DNA from: Progne subis subis
Lineage: Eukaryota > Chordata > Aves > Passeriformes > Hirundinidae
Assembly (NCBI GenBank): GCA_022316685.1
Contig: JAKJHU010001329.1
Coordinates: 16,871 to 80,870 of the forward strand
DNA length: 64,000 nucleotides
Reading direction: 5' to 3'
Positions within the stretch are counted from its first letter, which is position 1. Each line of letters begins with the position of its first letter. This document shows positions 1 through 10,070 of this stretch, one piece after another. The notes beneath the pieces were generated by a model that was not told the origin of the DNA, ran no database searches, and worked only from the letters and a program-made list of their open reading frames with translations. The position numbers were made by a program, and so were the translations under genes.

Positions 1-495
1 TGGATGATGTTGTAGCAGCCGGAGCGCACCTTCTCCATGAGCACGATCTCCATCGGAAGATGGGTGCCGTCAGGCTGCAAGGAGGAGACAACACCTCCAG
101 CAGGCCTGCTGCTGCCCTGTGGCTGTGCTGCCCCTGCCTGAGATGCCCCAGGGCCCTTTTGGGCAGCCTCTCTGGCCATGGGGATTCCTCCTGCCCAGGG
201 GATGCTCGGGCCACGGCCTGCTCTGTCCCGCTGGCCCCGCTCACTCACCAGCTCGACCCACTGCAGGACGCTCTCTCGGGCCACTCGTTTGATGGCCACC
301 TGCAAGCCATGGAGAGAGGGGGGCTGAGATGGAGCCCTTCCCCTCCCTACCCGTGCCCCTTCTCGCACACCCGGGCCTCCCGGCCGCTTACCAGGCTCCT
401 GTCCGAGAGGCGGATGCCCGAGAAAACGGTGCCGAAGCCGCCGCTCCCCAGCTGCCGGCCCCGCTGGTACAGGTCCTGCAGCTCCTTCTTTTGCC
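1..495 (-). CDS. PIM1-like: PIM-family serine/threonine kinase, first kinase-domain exons (partial)
   Basis: Three exons can be read on the minus strand with consensus splice sites: 392-495, 249-299 (51 nt) and 1-74, the last running off the window. The first encodes a segment leading into the glycine-rich ATP loop GSGGFGTVFSG; the second begins VAIKRV, whose Lys is the ATP-binding lysine; the third contains PMEIVLMEKV and ends near the NIIQ that precedes the hinge. Exon sizes and residues match PIM kinases, which are cytoplasmic/nuclear constitutively active survival kinases. The PIM family is known to be expanded in songbirds, so this is probably one paralogue and not PIM1 itself. The N-terminal exon upstream of 502 was not identified. 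No stop or frameshift is visible in the exons shown, so the gene could be functional. Confidence 0.85.
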
Positions 496-1115
496 CTGCA
501 GCCGGGACCGAGGCATCAGCCTTGCGCCCAGGAACACCCCCAAGGGAAGAAAACCGCCAGTGAAGCGGGCCGGGCCAGCACGGGCCACATTGCTCTCACC
601 TGCTTGCTGCAGCGGGCACCGCCTTGCAGCTGTGGGGCAGTTGAGAGGCAGAGCCAGGGCAAGGCAGCACGCAGAGGTGGCTGCAGGAGCTGCAGGGCAG
701 CGGGGCAGGGCGGCACTGTCACTGTCCCCGGCCTTGTGGGCTGCACTCAGCTGTCGATGACTGCCGGGGCTGCAGCCTGAGCCTTGGCACAGGGGAGTCC
801 CAGGAGCAGCTGCCAACCAGAGAGGGGTTTTTTGAAGCCACGGCATCAGAGCCACTGGGAACAGCCAGGGACTAGGCTGCTCTCAGGGCCCTGGCCTGGC
901 CTGGCCTGGCCTGGCCTGGGGATGCCCCAGGGGAGCCTCATGACAGCTCCTGAGGAGATCTCACCTGCTCCTCGAGAGGCCTTGGAGGTAGTCCAGGGCT
1001 GTTGTGGGGCAGCTTCCTGGAGGTGGAGGATCCTCCTTGGTGTCTCAAGGATTGTCTCCACCACCAGGCTCAGGCTGTTGCCTGCTGGCACAGCCAGCAC
1101 AGCCAGCAGAGCATC
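496..1115. other. Intergenic or intronic stretch between the PIM-like exons and gene copy A
   Basis: GC-rich sequence with no convincing exon. It should hold the PIM-like intron and possibly its first exon, and the 3' end of gene copy A. Open frames here on both strands lack splice context or homology that I can recognise. Confidence 0.4.
890..919. repeat. (CCTGG)n short tandem repeat
   Basis: About six consecutive CCTGG units, within the region between the PIM-like gene and gene copy A. Confidence 0.9.
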
Positions 1116-1979
1116 CTAGGAGCTGTGGAATGACAACTGCTGGCTCCCAGACGCTTGCTGCTGCACCAGCTGCTCCTGAGAAGGCTCCGCTGCATCGGGC
1201 TGGGCTCCTATTTGGACTTCGGGGCTCTCCCTGGCCACGTTGAGGGTCAGGGTTGTGCCTGTGCTGTTGAAGTCCGTGAGTCCAAGGGAGCTGGGAGACC
1301 TGTCCACAGGCTCTGCACCTTCTGCAGGCAGACGGGTCTCGCTGAGCCTCTGCAAGGGATGGAGGCTGTCAGAGATAGCAGAGGCTCCTGGAAGGATGGA
1401 GGGTCTCTGACAGCCTGAGCTTCCTGCAGGGATGGTGGGTGTGTGCTGCTGTGCCATCTGTGCAAGGGTCGAGGCTCTCCCAGGGATGGAGAATGTTGCT
1501 GGGAGCAGCCTCTTGGAGGGATGGAGGCTTTGGGAGGAGCTGAAGGAGCCACAGCAGGGCAGGTGGCCCGGCTTCACCAGCTTCTCCAGTTCTTTCCACA
1601 AGGCCTGCCACATCCCAGTGTAGAGCGGCACACGTGTCCCTCTGTGAGCCCAGTGCAGCTGCATCAGTTCCTGCAGCTCCTGGGCTGCTGCCACGCAGGG
1701 GCAGCAGCAGCAGGACAAGTCCAGGGGGCTTGCGGGAGCACGTAGCCGCTTGCGAGGGGTGGCCCGAGGTCTGGAGCGCCTGGGAGCCGCGGGGGCTCCT
1801 CGGTTCCTCCGTGAGCCTCTGGGCCAGACTCTGGGAACATTGTTCCTCTTGGGGGTCCGTGTCTGCCGCCTCCGTGGTTGCCAGTGTCCAAGGGCCCAGC
1901 AGGCAGCCATGGCGGCCAGCAGCAGGACAAGTGCAGCTAGTAGGACACCACCATCACTCATGGCTCCGGCACGTGCCAT
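1116..1979 (-). CDS. Unrecognised one-exon membrane-anchored protein, family copy A
   Basis: A 287-codon uninterrupted ORF. It opens MARAGAMSDGG, followed by a hydrophobic stretch rich in Leu/Ala (about residues 11-32) that looks like a signal anchor, then an Arg/Lys-rich tract (about 35-80), a conserved block with repeated Leu, MWQALW and GHLPCC (about 95-140), and a long Ser/Pro/Gln-rich tail with imperfect ~13-residue repeats. It is clearly homologous along its length to copies B, C and D at 26.7, 30.6 and 41.9 kb but much more diverged. The start is set by a TATA box 37 nt upstream. I do not recognise the family. The layout (anchor, basic tract, short Leu/Trp/Cys block, Ser/Pro-rich tail) resembles SPATA31/FAM205-type testis proteins, which is only an architectural hint. 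It lies on the same strand as the PIM-like gene, about 0.6 kb upstream of it. Confidence 0.6.
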   Translation of the reverse strand: MARAGAMSDGGVLLAALVLLLAAMAACWALGHWQPRRRQTRTPKRNNVPRVWPRGSRRNRGAPAAPRRSRPRATPRKRLRAPASPLDLSCCCCPCVAAAQELQELMQLHWAHRGTRVPLYTGMWQALWKELEKLVKPGHLPCCGSFSSSQSLHPSKRLLPATFSIPGRASTLAQMAQQHTPTIPAGSSGCQRPSILPGASAISDSLHPLQRLSETRLPAEGAEPVDRSPSSLGLTDFNSTGTTLTLNVARESPEVQIGAQPDAAEPSQEQLVQQQASGSQQLSFHSS

Positions 1980-2116
1980 CGCGGCTGCACTGGCGGCTGT
2001 TGGTGCTGGCGCGGCTTATATAGGCTTGGCATGATGTCACAGTGCTGTGGCCAGGACAGCTGTGTGACATCACAGCCCTGCCTCATGCCAGCGCGTGGCT
2101 CCTGTGTGCCGTCACG
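1980..2116 (-). promoter_or_regulatory. Promoter of gene copy A: TATA box and CRE-like sites
   Basis: On the minus strand TATATAA lies at 2016-2022, 37 nt before the ATG. Upstream are GTGACATCA (2032-2040), TGTGACATCACA (2063-2074) and a GTCACG element (2111-2116). TGACATCA/TGATGTCA differ by one base from the cAMP response element TGACGTCA. The same kinds of site precede copies B-D, although those copies are on the other strand far away. Confidence 0.6.
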
Positions 2117-2161
2117 GCCCCGCCCGCCTCAGGGATCAGCGGAGCTGGCTGATACCTGAAG

Positions 2162-2434
2162 ATGGCCATGGCCAGAAAAAGGCCTGGAAGTAAGAACCGG
2201 AGCTCAGCCTGTGTCAATGAATCCTTTCCTGGAGAAGCCGTGTCACCTCGGGAACAGTGCTGGTGCCAGCAATGTCAAGTCCACAGCTTCCAGGAGGCTG
2301 CAGCGTTACCAACTGGAAAGTCCCACTACTCAGTGCCTGAAAAGATCCTCCAGAGACAAAGGGACTCAAAGTTCCTCTGTTGCTGGGGAGCTCTCCTGAA
2401 ATGCCTGTGGCAGGCTGGAAGAGTTTTTTTTTAG
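2162..2434 (+). CDS. Candidate divergent ORF opposite gene copy A (uncertain)
   Basis: A 90-codon ORF starting 183 nt from the ATG of copy A in the opposite direction. It shares recognisable peptide blocks (a CxQC near residue 37 and PEKILQ near residue 60) with minus-strand ORFs at the same distance (188 nt) upstream of copies B and C. Indels put the N-termini of copies A and B in different frames, so this may be a conserved regulatory block and not a gene. Confidence 0.25.
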   Translation: MAMARKRPGSKNRSSACVNESFPGEAVSPREQCWCQQCQVHSFQEAAALPTGKSHYSVPEKILQRQRDSKFLCCWGALLKCLWQAGRVFF

Positions 2435-2500
2435 CAGCTCACTGACTTCTGCAGAGCTGCAGTTCTAAATAAATCAGGATTTGCCAAAGGCCGCTCATGA

Positions 2501-3349
2501 TGCTCCCACTGCTCTGGTTTTGACTGGGATAGCGTTCCTTTCCTCCCAATACCTGGCACGTGTTGGCTGTAGATGGGAATGCCGTCAATCAAACAGGGGT
2601 GATTTGGTTTCTGCTGAGCAGGGCTTGCCTCTTCCAGGACCTTGCAGTGTCCCTTGGTGCAATGCAAGGTTTTCCACCGGGAAGGGAGAGACGAGTGTTG
2701 AAGACAGAGGCAAAGAATGCATTAAACACCTGTACCCTGTCTCTGTCCCTGTTGGTGAGGTAACTATCCACATCCTGGAAAGGGACAATGTTCTTTTTAC
2801 AATGATTTTTCCTTTCACGTATTGGAAACCACTGGTTTTATTGTGCCCCACATTTCTGGCCACCTTCATCTCCAGCTGATCTTTCACCACACCAAATTTC
2901 TCCCTTTGGTGGCAAGAAAGATCTGTGTCCTCTTCTCCTGACGTGGATTCCACTGGGCACACAGCTTCCTTTTCCATCCTCTTTCCCAGAGAAGAGGCCT
3001 CTTCAGGCAAGGCAGCCTTCTGCCTGGCCTGCTTGGCTTCCCACCTTTGGGAATCACCTGCTCCTGTGCCCTTAGGAGGTGATGTTTTCAAAGTGACGAG
3101 CGCTGATGGAGCCCAGCACCTGCAAAAGCGTTTTTCCAATTCCCTGAGCAGTCTGAGGTGTGCCCCGAGCTGAGATTTTGCTGGTCCTTTTCCTCTTCTC
3201 AGAGGTTTGAAACGCAATTTATTTGTGGTGGCTGTGGCAGAAACCAAATCACCCCTGTTTGATTCACAGTATTCCCATCTAAAGCCAACACGTACAAGCT
3301 ATTGGGAGGAAAGGAACCCTATCCAGTCAAAACCAGAGCAGTGGGAGCA
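2501..3349. repeat. Fold-back pair of ERV-L-like LTR fragments
   Basis: Bases 2501-2612 and 3239-3349 are inverted copies of each other, about 111 bp long and roughly 90% identical by eye, separated by 626 bp. The arms begin TGCTCCCACTGCTCTGG and resemble the 5' part of common avian ERV-L LTRs. The spacer holds a CR1-like fragment. Confidence 0.65.
2589..2830 (-). mobile_element. CR1-type LINE ORF2 fragment
   Basis: The minus strand encodes VFNAFFASVFNT, matching the linker before the reverse transcriptase in CR1 elements. It is short, frameshifted and lies mostly within the spacer of the fold-back repeat. Confidence 0.45.
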
Positions 3350-4011
3350 ATTCAGCTGATTCAGGCAGACGCCCACCAATCCCCACTTGTCTCAGGGCAC
3401 GTGGGGCTGAGAGGGCGGCCTGGCTCTAGGGGGCTGAGCTGGAGAGTGCTGGGCTGTGGGGGCTCCCCCCTTCCTGGGAAGAGGCTCCCTGGGGAGGAAG
3501 AAGGGCCAGGCATGAGCCCCGAGGCCCCTGGCCAAGGGATGGCAGCAGGGGAGGCGTCTGTAGCGGATGCTGTCTGCAAGGAGCTGTGGGAAGGAGTGGC
3601 TGTGGGGCTGAGCTCAGGGAGGGTGTTCCCCCAGGCCCGCAGGCAGAAAGCCCTTGGCACAGAGCAGGAGCCAAGTTCCAGGTCACCAGGCAGAGCCCCT
3701 CCCTCCCTCCCTCCCTCCCCGGGGCTGCCATGGTTCCCACAGGAGCTCAAGGCCATTGGGGACCATTTCCGCTCGCTGCCGAGCCCCAGTGTGCCCTCAT
3801 GAGGAGCGCCAGCGTGAGGGAGGAGCCGCCATTTCAGGGCAAGCCGTGAGGGCCAAGTGGTCATCCCCGAAGAACACTGAAGGGAACACTCTTGATTACC
3901 CCTTTTCCCGAGAGGTTTCTTTAGCTGAAGTTGCTGACAAGGAGCAGACTTGACAGCCCTGTATGGGTTGGTGGTTGTTTTATTCTCTATGGTGTTGGGT
4001 TGGAGAGAGTG
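3350..4011. other. GC-rich unclassified stretch with (CCCT)n
   Basis: No gene recognised. A (CCCT)n run occupies 3696-3719. Short open frames on both strands look like products of base composition. Confidence 0.4.
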
Positions 4012-5471
4012 TGTCATGGGTTAGTACAGTTTAGTTTTTAGTTATAAAAGAATGTAAAATAATTCTCCAGGTCAGGACCTGGGAATTGCTTTGGAAGAGA
4101 CAGAGACCTATCAGAGAGTTAGTTAGAATATTGAAATCTATTCTGACCACTGAAATTGTTAGCTGCGACTTTGGGAAGTACCATATAAAATCCCTTGATT
4201 TCCTGTAGGTGAGGTTTTTTCTTTCTTCCTTTGGCCAGAGAGAGACAGGTAACATCGAGCTGGGCCTGTTGCTCCCCCCTGTTTGCGGGGGGAAGCTGGC
4301 CTGAGGCCTGGCCGGATTCCATCAGCTCCCGGGTGAAAGGGGGGAAGGAGAAGTTGCTGTCTTGTGGCAGCCGCTTTCTTCAGGTTTCCTTAGAGCAGAG
4401 AGGGATCTCTGCTGGGCCCCTAATAAGAGCTATGAGCAGTGTTTGGGCCGAGGCCACCCCGATTTGCACCGAGGGGTGGGCTGAGAGGGCATTTATGATC
4501 TTGCTTGAGTTTTTTCCTAGACTGCCTGGGTGCTCTAATTTTTAATGTTTCTGCGTGAGTTTTTCCTTATCAGCTCAACCTTAAACAACTAACACTACGA
4601 GCTACAGAGAGTGACAGACAAAAACTCCGAGCAGATTTAACTCTTTCCGAGCAACATGAAGCTTCCAGAGCTTGGCCCTTCTCTGAGAGAGTAAGGAAGG
4701 ACAGAGTGAACACAAAGAACAACAGCATGAAGTCAGTAGCAAGAGTGAAAAGACTATTAAGACAGAGGGTTGAAGAGTTAGTTCTATTCTTACTTGAGCC
4801 ATGGAAATAAACTCTATATTTAGGTCATTCCTGTAAATCATGGGAAAGATATGCATTTGGGGAGATGATTGTTTTTTGTATAAATTTAAGCAAAGGTGTT
4901 TGTGATGGACTAACTAATATCCTATAAGATGCTTGAACAGAGATAAAGATGAGAAGCCCCCTGCGCCAGTGAAGAAGTGAGAAGATATCTCTGCAGCTTG
5001 AAGTGAAGAATCCTTTGCTTTAGAGTTATTTATCTTTAAAAAGTGACACCCCAGTATGCAAATGTCTAAGACCCATGACCCATAAGCAGCTTGGGAAACT
5101 GCTCCTGGGAGGGTCGCAAAGGCAGGTTTTCTCCGGGCGGTTGTTTTTGTGACAGTTTAAAACCCACAAGAGAATTGTTCTAAGTTGTCAGTGGGATCCA
5201 TGCCTCAAAAGGATACTCTTCCCCTAATGAATTGATGAAAGACTATTATCAGATAGTGAAACTGACTGAAAATTACAAGTTTTGTCTCTTTATGTTGTTT
5301 TGTAAGAAAGTGAACAGTTTGTAAGGGGAGGGAAAAGTGTTTTTGAAGTTTTATTCCATTTTAGTTTTTTTCCAACCTTCTGTTTTTCTATTCTTTTAGT
5401 GTAAGTTAATAAACTATTTGTTAATTTTAAAGTTGAGCCTACTTTGTTTTTCTCCTAGTCTCTCTCTCACA
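4012..5471 (+). mobile_element. Probable long LTR (ERV-L-like), about 1.46 kb
   Basis: The segment begins TGTCATGGGTTAGTACAG and ends CTCTCTCACA, consistent with TG...CA LTR ends. An AATAAA at 5408-5413 lies about 60 bp before the end, as expected for an R/U5 boundary. No coding capacity. No clear target-site duplication; the right edge abuts class I integrase sequence. Limits are uncertain. Confidence 0.45.
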
Positions 5472-7044
5472 AAAAGAGTAAGTACTAAAACCAAAATTTA
5501 GTGAACGTAAAGCCACTACATTGAGTAGTGTTTCTGCCTAGTTTAAAATTAAAACTCTGACACCCATGAAAAGGAGGGCATGGATACCTATTGATATTAA
5601 AAGGTACCTTTTCAGAGTGGCCAGAAGCTTTCCCTACCAGAACTGCCGAAGTGCAAGAGGTAATCAAAGCAGTGTTATAAGAAATAGTACCATGCTTTGG
5701 AGTCCTAGCCACAATGTTTTTAGATAGGGGGCCATATTTTATTTCAAAATTGTGTAGCAAATTAAGCAGCAAATTATAAAACTGGGCCTCAAACCAGAGA
5801 ACTAGATGGACCAGTACATGATGTACAGCCTGGGGATTATGTATACATTAAGTCTTTTGCAGAAAAAACTTTGGAACCATGGTGGGAGGGACCATTCCAG
5901 GTGCTCGTCATCACCGTTACTGCAATCAAGATCAAGGAACAAAGCACCTGGATCCATCGCTCCCAAGTGAAGAAAGCTCCTGAGGGACTATGCAGAGTTA
6001 TACCAGGTGAAAATAAACTAAAATTAAAACTTTCTTGGGAAAATAAATGATAAGTATAATATAACAGCTTTTTTAAAAATAGGAAAGCTTGTAATTGTAC
6101 TAGGTAATCAAATAGGTATAGCCTGGAAATTTGTGGCATTTATGACCATCGCTATAGCCACAGCTAATGCAGCACCACTGCATTAGAATGTGACTGGTAA
6201 ATATAAGTGCCAAGGGAAAGCTTATGATTTTATCTCCTGTAAGTCTCTGATTCAGATGCTAAAAATTACAAATGCAACTGTGTAAGAAAACTTCATTTAA
6301 CTTGTGCATTTGTAACTTTGTCAAAATGGAAGAATGTGATTTTTCCTATTAGGCACATGTTGTATCCCACCAACATATAAAGGCAAACTTGACTGCTGTT
6401 CAAGAAATATTGCCTGTGCCTATAGATATGAACTTAACTTTAGTTGCACAACTATTGAAACACCATGGATTAAAGAAAAGAAGAAAAATTAGAAAGAAAG
6501 AGAACTTTGATTGCAACGCATCATGACACAGAGACTATACAGAGAGTATTTAAAGGTTAGAAGAAGGCCCATCCCATCATTGGTGGGATGTGCTTTCTGG
6601 GTAGTCACCAGCTGCAACTGGTTTGCTCAATACCTTGGTTTCTTTGATTATTGTTTTGTTTAATTTAGTTAGTATAAGTTTGATTTTGCTTGTTATAAAT
6701 TTTTTTGGAATTGGAGAATACTAAAGCAACTAGCAGCTTTAACTTCCATATTAAGAGCATATAGTACACTTTTAAAGGACCCCTACCACACCATTTTGCT
6801 AGATGAAGAAGAATTTACATTTTAGTAAAAGAATTTACTAACTTTGAAGAAGGAGTGGGAAAATGAAATGTGATTTTAAAGATTTAAGATTTCAGCTAAG
6901 GGCTAGAAGCAATTTATATTGATCAAGATAGAAGATAGAAGAAGATCAAGATAGATTAGTAAATGGTTGGTTAATGATTATTAAATTCCCAAGCTAGAGC
7001 TAACTGTTATATTAAGAGCTTGTTTATAGAAAAAGTGGAGTAAG
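5472..7044 (+). pseudogene. Class I (gammaretrovirus-like) ERV: integrase C-terminus and decayed env
   Basis: Frame-broken translation shows an integrase core segment (FSEWPEAFPTRTAE near 5.6 kb and LDRGPYF near 5.72 kb) and then the C-terminal domain (LDGPVHDVQPGDYV, WWEGPFQVL and WIHRSQVKKAP, about 5.80-5.99 kb). An env remnant follows, with a hydrophobic leader near 6.1 kb and a C-terminal piece (MNLTLVAQLL, then a hydrophobic span) at 6.4-6.7 kb. Several stops and deletions make it dead. The env piece belongs to the same family as the larger copy at 14.3-16.9 kb. Gag, protease and reverse transcriptase are absent. Confidence 0.7.
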
Positions 7045-7468
7045 TGAACCATCAAAAGAACAGATTGAAACCAGTAAGAACAATGGCCAGCACCTGGACT
7101 TGGTATCAATCAATCACCAAGCAGGGGACCTTGGATCGTGCCAGTGGGTCACAGAGACCTGATGAAGACTCTCCTGACTTCATCCTTTGAGACCACTGAC
7201 CCAATTCGAGACCACCGACCCAATTCAAGAGAAGAACTGCGCACGCGTGAAGGACTGACAGCCTCATTTTAATACAGAGCGGGGATGGGAGGTGCTGGGG
7301 TTATGCATATGTATTGTATGTAAGATCTTGGAAAATAGATAGAGAGCAAAGAGCCTTGTTCGGGGCGGCCACGCCTTTCGGAGATGACTCCCGTGCCGCC
7401 CGCCAGTGAATAAACATACCACTTTCTAACTTTAATTAGTTAGAGGGTCTTTGTCCGTGACTATGTCG
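7045..7468 (+). mobile_element. Probable 3' LTR of the class I ERV fragment
   Basis: A purine-rich stretch ending GTGGAGTAAG precedes TGAACCATC at 7045. AATAAA at 7409-7414 is followed by a U5-like segment with GGGTCTTTGTCCGTGA, typical of class I LTR ends. Both edges are approximate. Confidence 0.5.
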
Positions 7469-7693
7469 GTTTTCAATGACTCAATGAAAAGGCTAACAGT
7501 TAATACATCTCCATTTACCTCATGGCTAGCAGAGTTAGATATCACTGGCTGGCTACTCGAATTAGTAAAAATGGGAGTTGTAGTCATGATTGTATTTGTA
7601 ATTATTCTTGTGGTGTTACCATGTGTACTAAAATGTGTGGTTAAGCTGGCCAAAAATGCTGTAAAACAAGTCTGGATTGCTCAAAAAAGGTAA
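7469..7693 (+). pseudogene. Class II ERV env transmembrane subunit, C-terminal fragment
   Basis: An open frame of about 75 codons encodes the membrane-proximal part and a long hydrophobic span (VVVMIVFVIILVVLPCVL) followed by a Lys-rich tail. It matches the ends of the env TM ORFs at 40.9-41.1 kb and 13.2-13.3 kb in layout and local residues. All upstream env is missing. Confidence 0.65.
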
Positions 7694-7701
7694 GAGGGAT
7701 T

Positions 7702-8095
7702 TGTGGAGGATGAGTTCTTCCAAAAATGGGGACATGTGAACAATCCAGTTTATCTGGAAGAATTGGCCTATAACCATTTCAAGGATGCAGAAGTCATGTA
7801 AGAAGCAGAACAAGATGCAGAGGTCACGTACAAAGAAGAACAAAAGATGGTAAACAACCCTAGGATGTGAGAACTGGATGAGAGCCAGAAAAAAGGACTG
7901 TGTAATCTGCTGCTTATGCAAGAACAATCGATAAATAGGGGTTAAAGGGCTAACACATGCTTTTAGGGTGCAACCAATTGAAAAGTAGCATGAAACGTGT
8001 GATTAAGGCTAAAAACTGCATAAAAGAGAGTGTTATGTTGAAATAAACAGCTCACTGCGATCATATTGATCATTCTGTGATGTCCCATTCTTCCA
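7702..8095 (+). mobile_element. 3' LTR of the class II env fragment
   Basis: AAGAGGGAT (polypurine tract) precedes TGTGGAGGATGAG at 7702; AATAAA is at 8042-8047. The end is uncertain (8065-8095), because the last bases resemble sequence that also adjoins the CR1-like unit at 62.4 kb. Confidence 0.6.
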
Positions 8096-8322
8096 TGGCA
8101 GTCCTCAGTGGGACACCTCACCTGGATCACCTGTCATGGAATTGCCATGGAAACCCGACTGATTGGAAATGCAATGGTGGACAAAGGTTTTAGTAGGGCC
8201 TGTCACAATAGGACAAAGCGTGGTGGTTTTAAATTAAAGAAGTTTAGATAAGAAGAGATAAAGAGGAAATTTTTGGTGATGAGGTTGGTCATACACCAGG
8301 ACAGGTTCCCAGGGAGGTGGTC
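8096..8322 (+). mobile_element. CR1 3'-end fragment, interrupted by an LTR
   Basis: Shares the GTCATGGAATTGCCATGG block and the CR1 3' region (GGTGGTTTTAAA, CCAGGGAGGTGGT) with copies at 52.4-52.7 kb and 62.0-62.4 kb (minus strand). It stops abruptly at 8322, where an LTR begins; the rest of the CR1 3' end is not found after the matching LTR at 13.7 kb. Confidence 0.75.
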
Positions 8323-8697
8323 TGTAGAAGGATTTTTGGGACAGACACAGAGAGGCCTCACAGTTTTGGGAAAGCTCTGGGTTTCCTAGCAACCGTCAAG
8401 GACAATGAGCCTGAGAACCAGTGTTTTCCCTCAGATAAGTTGAAAACAAGTAACTGCAAAGGAATGCTTATGCAGATACCATTAGCCAATAGTATAGCCG
8501 CTTGAGGCTTGTGGACACCAGGAGGTGGCCAATAGCAAGTAGTAAAACGCCGTGTGAACAGCTTATGCACAAGAATTATATATGTATAATAGAACCCTGT
8601 GTACCCTCAATAAATGAGCATTCACCATTACTTTTGGGAAGAGTGTGACTGACTCCGTCTGCTCCCTGCGTTTTCTTTCACCTTTAATTGGTGCTGC
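8323..8697 (+). mobile_element. 5' LTR of the hybrid provirus
   Basis: Starts TGTAGAAGGATTT. An AATAAA lies in CTCAATAAATGAGC near 8610, followed by a U5 matching the LTR at 13.4-13.7 kb. The end just before the primer site lacks the CA dinucleotide. Confidence 0.8.
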
Positions 8698-8698
8698 A

Positions 8699-8716
8699 TA
8701 TCATACCTTGAGGTGA
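8699..8716 (+). promoter_or_regulatory. Candidate primer binding site
   Basis: TGGTGC directly follows the LTR, as in the provirus at 34.8 kb. The rest is too degenerate to name a tRNA. Confidence 0.4.
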
Positions 8717-8865
8717 GGACCTGGGGGAGAAAAAGAGCGGTGGGAGGCTGAGCAGAAAGACGCTGGCTCGCCGACAGATGCAGCTGCATTGAGGTGAGAC
8801 CCCTGGAAAAAACAGCGGAAAGATGCTGATCTACCAAGGGATGCAACAAGCATTGAGGTAGGAGC
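8699..8865 (+). repeat. Triplicated leader module with splice-donor-like sites
   Basis: Three imperfect copies, each with a GATGCA or GCTGCAT-like start and then a TTGAGGT block (GAGGTGAGG near 8710, GAGGTGAGA near 8791, GAGGTAGGA near 8855), spaced 80 and 64 bp. GAG|GTGAG fits the 5' splice-site consensus. Confidence 0.5.
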
Positions 8866-8987
8866 TCGCCGTCCTTGCAAATGCATATTGCGAGGCTGAG
8901 CCGGTAAGGGGAGCAGAGCGGCAGCTTCTTGAAAAAAGGTGGAATGTGCTGAGTACTCCCTTCCCTGCCCCAGAGAAGACGGCAAGC

Positions 8988-10070
8988 ATGGAATGTGACT
9001 TTGCTGCCGCAGTTAAATTATTTATTAATATACTCTCTGAGAGAGGAAAAACAGTAGCAGAAAATGTGCTGCACAAGCCAGTTAACTGGGCGTGGGGAAA
9101 TGGACATTTAACAACCCCGTGGCACTGTGAAGTTGGGGAGGCGCCGTGGGGCCCCTGCCGTGCCCTCCTGCCGCCCCCGGCGCCCCGGCACTGTCACTGG
9201 CCAATGCCCGGCTCGCCGCTCCCAGCCCGCACACCATCCCCGTCACCTGAGCTCCGGTGCGCTGCTCCCGCACCGCCACCACCACCACCAAGCCGGCTTG
9301 GAGCTTTTCTCAGAAGCAAGGCGCTCCCCCCAATCAAAGGCTTGACAGCAACCCAGTGTAGTACAGTAGCCAAAATGCTTCAAAAACCCTCCGGAGCCAC
9401 TCCCAGCCCTACTGCTACCACTACGCATGTGCCATGTGCCCCCCCCTTTTCTGGCTGTGCCCAAAGAGACCCCGGTCGACCAAGAGAGGGGAACCCGTGA
9501 CCCCTGCTGTCGACCACCTTCCCCCGACAATGTTCCGCTGCCAGACGAATTAGAGGAGGACCCCGATGATAGAGCACTGCTTCCCCCAGCAGAACCCCCG
9601 GCAGAGCCCACGATTGGTTTAAAAGAACTGACTGAGCAAATTCAGGTGGTGATGCAACGCCTGGATGAAAGGGCACATGCAGCAGCTGAGCTGCTATCCA
9701 TGACAACTGTTAATGGTCAAGATGAGCCAACAACTTTCACCTCCCAGTTAACTCCAATGCAACAATTGCTAGAACAAACTGCAGAAAGTAGTTCCCAGGC
9801 AACGCCTTCGCCTGCTCCACCTGTGACTCAATGGTCCAAAATTATAGATGATGCTGTACTAGAAGGACAGTGGGAACCTGCAGGACACATGGCATGTCCT
9901 GTAGCGTGTCCTGTCGTGTTCAGAGATGGCAATCCTGTGTGTGAGCAGCATGAATGGAAAATCTTGCAACAGGCAAAAAAAAAAATACAGTAAAGGTGCA
10001 TGATATGAAATCGGAAAGTTCTCGAGCAATGTTAGATTGGATTCATACTGCAGATATCATTTCTCCAGCC
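8988..10070 (+). pseudogene. gag: ERV gag (matrix to capsid), frameshifted
   Basis: The matrix region starts at MECDFAAAVKLF (8988) and contains VNWAWGNGHL, matching the WAWEKG motif of the gag fragment at 63.4-63.6 kb. The first frame ends at 9500. A second frame (about 9430-9993) carries a Pro/Glu-rich linker and the start of capsid, where WSKIIDDAVLEGQ parallels WKGVIREALVEGQ in the 62.7-kb fragment. A third frame, entered at the A-run near 9975-9985, continues capsid ([14 protein letters not shown]) to about 10070 and then runs straight into CEPT1-like sequence. At least two frame changes break it. The rest of capsid, the major homology region and nucleocapsid are missing. Confidence 0.7.
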
